5,066 bases of DNA from an uncultured Prevotella sp. (lineage in GTDB: Bacteria; Bacteroidota; Bacteroidia; Bacteroidales; Bacteroidaceae): positions 1 to 5,066 of the forward strand of contig ONQK01000144.1 of NCBI GenBank assembly GCA_900319895.1, written 5' to 3'. Every line of letters starts with the position of its first letter. Positions within the stretch are counted from its first letter, which is position 1. Below are positions 1 to 5,066 of the stretch, in pieces. Under the pieces are notes generated by a model. That model saw only the letters and a list, made by a program, of their open reading frames with translations. It made no database searches and was not told the DNA's origin. Made by a program: the position numbers and the translations under genes.

Positions 1-231
1 AAAAATGACAATAAAAAAGATCAAAATAATGACAATAACAAGCATCAGGATCCAGGCAAACGGCAAGACGACGCCCAGCCCCAAGAGCCATACCCAGGCC
101 AAGGAGAAATGAGCAAAGACGTGGCGGAACAACTCCTCAAAGCGGCCTTGCAAAAGGAGAAAGATACGCAAGAAAGAGTGAAAAAAGCGCAGCGAAATAA
201 GACAAAACCGAAAAAAGAAAAGAACTGGTAG
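1..231 (+). CDS. batC: BatC, C-terminal fragment (aerotolerance TPR protein)
   Basis: This is the last 76 codons of a gene that enters from the left, ending at TAG 229-231. The start is outside the window. The visible protein opens with an Asn/Asp/Lys/Gln-rich, low-complexity hydrophilic linker (about residues 1-35 of the fragment). A predicted amphipathic helix follows, containing SKDVAEQLLKAALQKEKDTQ, and the protein ends in a very basic tail finishing KKEKNW. In the Bat operon family, BatC is a TPR protein with a disordered polar linker and this kind of 'EQLL.A..Q.E..TQE.V' C-terminal helix, so the call rests on that match plus the BatD-type gene starting 2 nt later. The TPR repeats themselves would lie upstream and cannot be seen. 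BatC is thought to act with the other Bat proteins at the inner membrane or periplasm in resistance to oxygen and envelope stress. Its molecular activity is not established. Confidence 0.8.
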   Translation, partial: KNDNKKDQNNDNNKHQDPGKRQDDAQPQEPYPGQGEMSKDVAEQLLKAALQKEKDTQERVKKAQRNKTKPKKEKNW

Positions 232-233
232 CC

Positions 234-2801
234 ATGGACAATCAATCGAAAAAATATTGCATATTGTTGTATATACTATTTGCCATAGCAGCACCGCTTT
301 GGGCACAGCGCATCATCGTAAATGCGCCATCGCAGGTCGCCGTGGAAGAACAGTTCCGCATTCAGTATGTCATCAACGTCGAAGAGGTAGAATCTTTCAG
401 GATGGGAGCGCTTCCCGAGGGGTTGGAAGTGCTGATGGGCCCCACCAAGTCGGTCTCCTCAAGTGTTATGATGGTCAATGGACATACAACTTCGTCGTCG
501 TCGGTAACCTACACCTATATCTTTTATCCGCACAAGCCGGGCACCTACATTATACCAGCAGTTTCAGCAATCATCAAAGGCAACAACGTCACCTCGCAGT
601 CGGTAAAGATACAGGTGACAGGAACGGCGCATGCCAAGAGCACGCCAGACGAGAACCTGTTCCAGCCGACACGTCCTGCCGGCACGCCGATAACGGAAAA
701 AGACTTGTTCATCAAGGTTACGGCAAGCAAGAAAACGGTTAGTGAGCAAGAGGCCGTCTTGCTGACCTATAAAGTTTATACGCAGGTTGACTTAGTGAAT
801 TTGGACTATAAAATGCCGGATTTGAAAGGCGTACACATTCAAGAAATCCAATTGCCTCAGCAAAAGACATTTTCTACCGAGAAAGTGAACGGACGAACCT
901 ACCGGACGGTGATTTGGGGACAATACATGCTTTATCCGCAGGTGGCAGGAAAGTTGGACATCCCGAGTTTGACGTTTAAAGGCACCATATTGCAGCGCAT
1001 CCGTAACATCGACCCGTTTGAATCCTTCTTCAATGGCGGCTCTGATTATATTGAAGTCAAGAAAGACATCAAAAGTCCGGGCTTGAGCATCCAGGTCAAG
1101 CCGTTGCAAGGCAAGCCGGAGAATTTTTCGGGCGGTGTCGGTGAATTTGAAATTTCGGCAAAGGCAGACAAGATGCAACTGGAAGTAAACAATCCGCTGA
1201 AAGTCATTGTCGTGGTCAAAGGCAAAGGTAACCTGAAACTGCTGAAAACACCGGCTTTTGAGGCTCCCGAGGATTTTGAGACCTACGACCCGACGATAAC
1301 AGAGAACACAAAGCTGACGACCAGCGGATTGACAGGAGAGATGACCTATGAGACATTGGTCATTCCGAGAAATAGCGGAGAATTTACAATCAAACCCATC
1401 GAATTCATCTACTTTGACACCAAAAAAGAAGTTTATGTGGCCAAATACACCGACCCCATAAAGGTGAAAGTACTCAAAGGGCGCGACAGCAAAGAGAAAG
1501 TTGACGCAGATGTCGATGCGGTAGACATTCGGCCGATGAAGACAGAGTACAACAGCATAGCGTCCCACAGACATGTCTTTTATGGAAAAATGGAATATTG
1601 GGTCATTTTGGCGCTGCTGCTCATCACATTTTTCATCATGCTCATCATTTTCCGTAAAAAGGCGGTCGAGAACGGCAATTTGTCGATGCAGCGGATGAAG
1701 CGTGCGAATAAAATGGTGAAAAGGCGGCTGAGAAAGGCGCGGACGCTGATGAATGCCAATAGTAAAGCAGGATTCTACGAGGAGACCTTGCGTGCGCTTT
1801 GGGGCTATATCAGCGATAAGCTGGAGATCCCGATCGAACAGCTCTCGCGGGAAACGGTCATTGCAAAACTGGGAGAACGGCATGTGGACGACTTTACCAT
1901 CGACCTGTTCATTAGAGCCATTGATGAGAGCGAATACCAAAGATATGCACGAACCAATGAGGTGGGGGACATGAAATATGTTTATTCTTCTGCGGAAACA
2001 GCTATTATGAGCATCGAAGACAGCCTTAAAAACAAGACAAAACAGCCCAAAAACGCTCAACAGCAGCTCAAACTCTTGCTGCTCCTAGTGCTCATGCCGC
2101 TCTTTGCCGCCGCACATCCGGTGGAACAAGCGCAGGAAAGCTATAAACAGGGCAACTACCAGCGTGCCATCGTCCAGTTTGAAGAAGTCTTGAAGCAAAA
2201 GCAAAGTGCCGAAGACTATTATAACTTGGGAAATGCCTACTATCGCAGCAACCAGCTGGCCAAAGCCGTATTGTCTTACGAGCGTGCCTACAAGCTCAAT
2301 CCCATCGACGAAGACATCCGCCACAATCTTCAATTCATCCGTACCAAAGTCGTGGACAAGCAGCCACAGTCTCTTGAAAGCATCCCAATGCGCTGTTTTT
2401 ACTATGTTTGCTATCAAATGGGCATTGATCATTGGGCTATAGTCTCGTTGATGTCGTTGTTGCTGGTTTTGCTTTTGCTGCTCGGCTGGTTCTTCTCAAA
2501 ACGTTTGCTGATGAGAAAAGTTTGCTTCTTTTCGTCGCTTTTTTTCATCGTCCTTTTCACCCTTTCCATCGTCAGTGCGTCTTATCAGGCCAATTCTTTG
2601 CGCAACCGAGACAAAGCAATCATCATCAGCCCTTCCTTGTTTGTACATAAAACACCCTCGAAGACTTCGGCACAGATGTTCGAGCTCCACGAGGGGACTC
2701 GTGTGGAAATCGTCGACTGCTTGATGGACAAATGGATCCAAATACAAACTTTCAATGGGAAAAGAGGATGGGTATTAAAGACTGATGTGGAAGAAATTTA
2801 A
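234..2801 (+). CDS. batD: BatD-BatE fusion protein (aerotolerance)
   Basis: This single 855-residue frame carries two proteins that are usually separate. The BatD part has a signal peptide (residues 1-24, PLWA|QR cleavage), a long beta-rich periplasmic region (25-452), a transmembrane helix (about 456-474) and a basic helical cytoplasmic domain (475-600). A bare BatD would normally end about here (TAIMSIEDSLK). The BatE part begins with a basic stretch and a hydrophobic segment (612-627, ending PLFAAAHP). Two TPR motifs follow (about 630-660 and 660-692, the second with YYNLGNAYYRSNQLAKAVLSY), then two transmembrane helices (735-753 and 762-783) and a C-terminal bacterial SH3-like domain (about 794-853, ending RGWVLKTDVEEI). 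The start at 234 is the only sensible one: it gives a clean signal peptide 2 nt after the batC stop, although the Shine-Dalgarno sequence is poor. Known family role: oxygen and envelope-stress tolerance alongside BatA/B/C and MoxR. The order of the domains is seen directly. The cellular topology is inferred. I see no frameshift signature at the junction. Confidence 0.9.
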   Translation: MDNQSKKYCILLYILFAIAAPLWAQRIIVNAPSQVAVEEQFRIQYVINVEEVESFRMGALPEGLEVLMGPTKSVSSSVMMVNGHTTSSSSVTYTYIFYPHKPGTYIIPAVSAIIKGNNVTSQSVKIQVTGTAHAKSTPDENLFQPTRPAGTPITEKDLFIKVTASKKTVSEQEAVLLTYKVYTQVDLVNLDYKMPDLKGVHIQEIQLPQQKTFSTEKVNGRTYRTVIWGQYMLYPQVAGKLDIPSLTFKGTILQRIRNIDPFESFFNGGSDYIEVKKDIKSPGLSIQVKPLQGKPENFSGGVGEFEISAKADKMQLEVNNPLKVIVVVKGKGNLKLLKTPAFEAPEDFETYDPTITENTKLTTSGLTGEMTYETLVIPRNSGEFTIKPIEFIYFDTKKEVYVAKYTDPIKVKVLKGRDSKEKVDADVDAVDIRPMKTEYNSIASHRHVFYGKMEYWVILALLLITFFIMLIIFRKKAVENGNLSMQRMKRANKMVKRRLRKARTLMNANSKAGFYEETLRALWGYISDKLEIPIEQLSRETVIAKLGERHVDDFTIDLFIRAIDESEYQRYARTNEVGDMKYVYSSAETAIMSIEDSLKNKTKQPKNAQQQLKLLLLLVLMPLFAAAHPVEQAQESYKQGNYQRAIVQFEEVLKQKQSAEDYYNLGNAYYRSNQLAKAVLSYERAYKLNPIDEDIRHNLQFIRTKVVDKQPQSLESIPMRCFYYVCYQMGIDHWAIVSLMSLLLVLLLLLGWFFSKRLLMRKVCFFSSLFFIVLFTLSIVSASYQANSLRNRDKAIIISPSLFVHKTPSKTSAQMFELHEGTRVEIVDCLMDKWIQIQTFNGKRGWVLKTDVEEI

Positions 2802-2803
2802 AC

Positions 2804-2810
2804 GTGAGGA
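2804..2810 (+). promoter_or_regulatory. Ribosome binding site of the PAP2 gene
   Basis: A GAGG core lies in GTGAGGA, with 7 nt between the GAGG and the ATG at 2817. It is the only recognisable Shine-Dalgarno sequence in front of the protein genes in this window; the fusion gene (start 234) and queA (start 3518) have none. It supports the choice of 2817 as the start, and suggests this gene can be initiated independently of termination at 2801. Confidence 0.55.
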
Positions 2811-2816
2811 AAGAAT

Positions 2817-3515
2817 ATGGATTTTGAACAGTTTGCGGACTTCGACCTCTCAGTGCTACAGTCGGTACATGGCAATAATTCAATGTTGCTGGATAGCTTT
2901 GTGTCGTTATTTACCTATACGCCGACTTGGGTTTTGTTTTACGTTATACTATTTTATTTAGTCGTCAAAAACAACGAGCGCTTCGGCCAGATTGCTCTAA
3001 TCGTTTCTTGTGCCACCATTTGCCTTTTGCTCTCAGGAGGACTGTCGGAATGGCTTGTCAAGCCGATGACCGAGCGCCTTCGTCCCATTAACGACCCTTC
3101 GTTGGCAAACGTCGTCGCTATCGTACGCAATAATTTCGAGCCATCCTACAGCTTTTTTTCCGGACATGCGGCAAACACGGCATCTGTCGCGGTTTTCGTC
3201 TCATTGCTGGTGCGCCACCGCATGTTGAGCCTGCTACTGATATTGTGGTCCTTGCTCATGGCATGGTCGCGGGTCTATTTGGCCGTCCATTTCCCGACAG
3301 ATGTGATTTTTGGTTGGCTCTGGGGCATCTTGGTGGGCGTAACGGTCTATTTTCTGCATCGATATTTTTACAGGAGAATGTCATCAAACCTACATTATGT
3401 GTCTTCCCAATACACTAGTACGGGCTACAGCTTGCAAGACATTGACATCGTCTTCCTGACATTTGTCCTGACTGTCATTTCCGTACTGATAACGTCAATA
3501 ATTCTTGTTTTTTAA
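2817..3515 (+). CDS. PAP2-superfamily membrane phosphatase
   Basis: This 232-residue inner-membrane protein has the three signature motifs of the PAP2 (type 2 phosphatidic acid phosphatase) family in order. Motif 1 is K82-x6-R89-P90, motif 2 is S115-G116-H117 in the context YSFFSGHAANT, and motif 3 is S151-R152-x5-H158-x3-D162. In this family H158 acts as the nucleophile, activated by D162, and H117 protonates the leaving group, so all catalytic residues appear intact. Hydrophobic segments lie at about 38-50, 59-77, 122-132, 137-149, 163-180 and 211-232, with a polar stretch (182-210) before the last one. Likely substrates are lipid or isoprenoid phosphates such as undecaprenyl diphosphate, phosphatidylglycerophosphate or lipid A phosphate; the sequence does not decide which. 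It starts 15 nt after the batD-E stop and ends 2 nt before queA, so it probably shares their transcript. Confidence 0.9.
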   Translation: MDFEQFADFDLSVLQSVHGNNSMLLDSFVSLFTYTPTWVLFYVILFYLVVKNNERFGQIALIVSCATICLLLSGGLSEWLVKPMTERLRPINDPSLANVVAIVRNNFEPSYSFFSGHAANTASVAVFVSLLVRHRMLSLLLILWSLLMAWSRVYLAVHFPTDVIFGWLWGILVGVTVYFLHRYFYRRMSSNLHYVSSQYTSTGYSLQDIDIVFLTFVLTVISVLITSIILVF

Positions 3516-3517
3516 AA

Positions 3518-4738
3518 ATGAGTAGCAGTATTTACAATTTGCGCATATCTGAATACGACTACGACTTGCCAGACAGTCGCATAGCCAAGTTTCCTTTGTC
3601 AAAACGCGACCAAAGCAAGTTGTTGGTCTATAAAAAGGGGGAAATTACGAGTGACACTTTCCAAAGCCTGCCCGAATATCTGCCCCCCAATACACTGATG
3701 GTCTTTAACAACACCAAGGTGATCCAGGCCCGTCTGCATTTTCGCAAAGAGACAGGAGCTTTGATTGAAGTCTTCCTCTTGGAACCAGTGGCCCCGGCCG
3801 ACTATGAGCAAATCTTTCAGACCAAGGGAGACTGTACCTGGTTTTGTCTCATCGGCAATCAAAAAAAATGGAAGGAAGGGGAGTTGGTGCATCAAATCGA
3901 AAGCAACGGAGCCATTTTTGACATCCGTGTGACAAAGACAGAGGTGGCGGGAGGCGCACATGTCCGATTTTCGTGGGACAATAGCAATGTTTCTTTTGCC
4001 GAAGTGCTCGAATTGATGGGGGAGTTGCCCATTCCGCCTTACCTGAATCGTGAGACACAGGAGTCCGACAAAGTCACTTACCAGACTGTTTATTCAAAGA
4101 TTAAGGGCAGTGTGGCAGCACCGACCGCAGGCCTTCATTTCACAAATGAAGTGCTTGCCGAACTGACCCGGAAAGGTGTTGTGTGTGAAGAAGTGACATT
4201 GCATGTGGGGGCAGGTACTTTTAAACCAGTGAAAAGTGAGGAAATCAAAGGCCACGAGATGCATACAGAGTTTATTTGTGTTCAGCGCCGCACGCTGGAG
4301 CAGCTTTTGAAGCACGGATGCCGCGCCGTGGCCGTAGGCACGACGAGTGTGCGCACGCTGGAAAGCTTATATTATATAGGTGTAAAACTTATGGGCAACC
4401 CCAGTTTGCCGATGGAACAATTGAGCGTGGGGCAGTGGGAGCCTTATGCGGAGGATTTGCCACAAGCCACTCCCGATGACGCAATTGCCGCCCTTGTCAA
4501 ATACCTTGACCTGCATGGGACAAATGTCTTGCACACTTCAACCCAAATCATGATTGTACCTGGTTACAAATACAAGATTGTCGAAATGCTGATTACTAAT
4601 TTTCATCAGCCCAAAAGTACGTTGCTCTTGTTGGTCAGTGCATTCACGAAAGGACATTGGCGCCGTATCTATGACTATGCCTTGGCGCACGATTTCCGCT
4701 TTTTGAGTTATGGAGACAGTTCGTTGTTAATGCCATGA
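3518..4738 (+). CDS. queA: S-adenosylmethionine:tRNA ribosyltransferase-isomerase (QueA family, long form)
   Basis: QueA transfers and isomerises the ribosyl group of S-adenosylmethionine onto preQ1 at position 34 of tRNAs with GUN anticodons, giving epoxyqueuosine in the cytoplasmic queuosine pathway. Family blocks visible in order are YDLPDSRIAKFPLSKRDQSKLLV-type N-terminus (about 14-37), NNTKVIQARL (64-73), YQTVYSKIKGSVAAPTAGLHF (188-208), LHVGAGTFKPV (228-238) followed by GHEMHTE (245-251), VGTTSVRTLES (273-283), and NFHQPKSTLLLLVSAF (361-376). The C-terminus has the usual FLSYGD (395-400). At 406 residues it is about 50 longer than typical QueA (roughly 340-360). Most of the excess lies between SVRTLES and the MIVPGY block (about residues 285-345). 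I recall Bacteroidota genomes carrying a ~400-residue QueA-like form, sometimes alongside a standard one, so this may be a paralogue rather than the sole queA. ATG 3518 is 2 nt after the PAP2 stop with no Shine-Dalgarno sequence; no other upstream start is available. Confidence 0.9.
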   Translation: MSSSIYNLRISEYDYDLPDSRIAKFPLSKRDQSKLLVYKKGEITSDTFQSLPEYLPPNTLMVFNNTKVIQARLHFRKETGALIEVFLLEPVAPADYEQIFQTKGDCTWFCLIGNQKKWKEGELVHQIESNGAIFDIRVTKTEVAGGAHVRFSWDNSNVSFAEVLELMGELPIPPYLNRETQESDKVTYQTVYSKIKGSVAAPTAGLHFTNEVLAELTRKGVVCEEVTLHVGAGTFKPVKSEEIKGHEMHTEFICVQRRTLEQLLKHGCRAVAVGTTSVRTLESLYYIGVKLMGNPSLPMEQLSVGQWEPYAEDLPQATPDDAIAALVKYLDLHGTNVLHTSTQIMIVPGYKYKIVEMLITNFHQPKSTLLLLVSAFTKGHWRRIYDYALAHDFRFLSYGDSSLLMP

Positions 4739-4761
4739 AACGTCCCCGTCGAGGCAGTCTT

Positions 4762-4835
4762 TGATGAAAAAACAGGATTTTTGAGACACAGTTGCTCTAA
4801 TTTTTTCTTAAAATCACGTTTTTTCGTCATTTTTT
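4762..4835 (+). terminator. Terminator-like imperfect hairpin after queA
   Basis: TGATGAAAAAAC (4762-4773) can pair with GTTTTTTCGTCA (4818-4829) over 12 positions with one G-U pair. Inside it, GATTTT (4776-4781) pairs with AAAATC (4810-4815) across a 2x2 internal loop, and GAG/CTC (4783-4785 and 4795-4797) may cap it. The outer arm is followed directly by a run of T (4830-4835). The T run is on the + strand side only, which fits termination of the operon ending at 4738. The stem is AT-rich and the whole structure is long, so it is weaker than a classic intrinsic terminator. No folding energy was computed. Confidence 0.5.
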
Positions 4836-4868
4836 GAGGAATAAGGACGAAGATAAGATATTTTTTCG

Positions 4869-4878
4869 TATCTTTGCA
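4869..4878 (+). promoter_or_regulatory. Bacteroidota-type promoter -7 element for the SRP RNA
   Basis: TATCTTTGCA matches the Bacteroidota housekeeping-sigma -7 consensus TAnnTTTG and sits about 20-27 nt before the SRP RNA. Transcription would start at about 4883-4888, in the AT-rich leader before the first paired base. I see no TTTG at the expected 19-21 bp upstream, so the -33 element is weak or absent. A less good alternative pairs TTTTG (4832-4836) with TATTTTTT (4859-4866) at a 22 bp spacing. Confidence 0.65.
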
Positions 4879-4895
4879 CACGAAATTCAAAAACA

Positions 4896-4996
4896 CGGGT
4901 AAGTCCTGTACGGTCAGCTCCCTTCGAATCCTCCAGGGCGGGAACGCAGCAAAGGTAGTTGGTTGTAGCGGCGCGATACAGGTAGCTTGCCCACCC
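4896..4996 (+). ncRNA. ffs: Signal recognition particle RNA, small bacterial type (4.5S-like)
   Basis: This RNA binds Ffh in the signal recognition particle and delivers inner-membrane proteins to FtsY and the Sec translocon. The diagnostic apical domain is present: CAGG (4934-4937), a GCG/CGC stem (4938-4940 with 4945-4947) closing a GGAA tetraloop (4941-4944), then AGCA (4948-4951). That is the conserved Ffh-binding hairpin and symmetric internal loop, with the same arrangement as in E. coli 4.5S RNA. Helical arms below it also pair: CAGCT (4915-4919) with AGTTG (4957-4961), CCTGTA (4905-4910) with TACAGG (4977-4982), AAG (4901-4903) with CTT (4986-4988), and the terminal CGGGT (4896-4900) with ACCC plus the following G (4993-4997). 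At about 101 nt it lacks an Alu domain. The ends are inferred from pairing; the mature ends are not known. A tRNA follows with no spacer. Confidence 0.93.
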
Positions 4997-5066
4997 GCCT
5001 CTTTAGCTCAGTTGGCCAGAGCACGTGATTTGTAATCTCGGGGTCGTTGGTTCGAATCCGACAAGA
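4997..5066 (+). tRNA. tRNA-Thr (anticodon UGU), 3' end cut by window
   Basis: The cloverleaf is complete except for the last bases of the acceptor. The acceptor 5' strand is GCCTCTT (4997-5003), and its partner begins AAGA at 5063, leaving about 3 paired bases plus the discriminator and CCA region outside the window. The D arm is GCTC/GAGC (5006-5009 and 5019-5022) with a GG-containing loop. The anticodon stem is CGTGA/TCTCG (5024-5028 and 5036-5040) around the loop TTTGTAA, so the anticodon is TGT (5031-5033), reading ACA and related Thr codons. The T arm is GTTGG/CCGAC (5046-5050 and 5058-5062) with loop TTCGAAT. The anticodon stem has one T-T mismatch at the middle pair (29-41). It begins immediately after the SRP RNA and has no promoter of its own, so it is probably released from a joint transcript by RNase P. 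Confidence 0.92.

Noticed and set aside
1..110. Asn/Lys/Asp-rich repeats at the left edge as a tandem repeat or phase-variable tract
   Set aside because: The AAT/GAC/AAA-type codons form an irregular low-complexity protein linker typical of BatC. There is no exact repeating unit long enough to suggest slippage.
257..742. 161-codon + strand frame overlapping the start of the fusion gene
   Set aside because: It lies inside the BatD region in another frame, has no signal or domain, and has the low-complexity His/Arg/Gly composition of a shadow frame.
792..2060. Open 422-codon frame on the minus strand, antisense to the BatD part
   Set aside because: The translation is rich in His, Phe, Arg and Cys with no domain I recognise. 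It lies entirely opposite a well-supported gene whose domains run continuously, so it is a codon-bias shadow.
2007..2801. Separate batE gene starting at the internal ATG 2007 (residue 592) or 2094
   Set aside because: ATG 2007 lies within the conserved BatD C-terminal helix and ATG 2094 falls inside the hydrophobic segment. Neither has a Shine-Dalgarno sequence, and no stop separates the two parts, so one fused gene is the simpler reading.
4739..4895. Possible preQ1 riboswitch near queA
   Set aside because: The region is downstream of queA, not in its leader, and queA starts 2 nt after the previous gene, leaving no room for a leader riboswitch. I saw no preQ1 aptamer pattern.
4708..4896. 62-codon minus strand frame across the end of queA and the spacer
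   Set aside because: It is Lys/Phe-rich because it reads the poly-T/poly-A tracts of the terminator-like region. It has no start context or recognisable domain.

Overview
The window looks like an ordinary chromosomal segment of a Bacteroidota bacterium, most likely order Bacteroidales (a Prevotella-like genome is my guess). The evidence is the end of a Bat (Bacteroides aerotolerance) operon, a long Bacteroidales-style QueA protein, coding starts with little or no Shine-Dalgarno sequence, and a TAnnTTTG promoter element ahead of the RNA genes. I see no mobile element, CRISPR array, phage gene or toxin/defence module.

Layout, all on the + strand. Positions 1-231 are the 3' end of batC. Positions 234-2801 are one 855-codon gene in which BatD and BatE are fused in frame. 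Positions 2817-3515 encode a PAP2-superfamily membrane phosphatase. Positions 3518-4738 encode a QueA-family S-adenosylmethionine:tRNA ribosyltransferase-isomerase. The gaps between these four genes are 2, 15 and 2 nt, so they are probably co-transcribed from a promoter left of the window. Positions 4739-4895 are an AT-rich non-coding spacer. It holds a terminator-like imperfect hairpin (4762-4835) and a promoter -7 element (4869-4878). Positions 4896-4996 are a small-type SRP RNA (4.5S-like, ffs), and a tRNA-Thr(UGU) starts directly at 4997 and is cut by the window end.

Functionally, BatC and the BatD-BatE fusion belong to an envelope-stress/aerotolerance complex with the MoxR and von Willebrand-type Bat proteins expected upstream. 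The PAP2 protein probably dephosphorylates an isoprenoid or lipid phosphate in the inner membrane. QueA acts in queuosine tRNA modification and has no evident link to the other two apart from sharing the transcript. The SRP RNA and tRNA-Thr appear to form a second transcription unit.

The most interesting points are the BatD-BatE fusion, which keeps the old BatE signal sequence with an apparent AxA cleavage site inside the polypeptide, and the zero-spacer junction between the SRP RNA and the tRNA. I did not find a clearly undescribed system.
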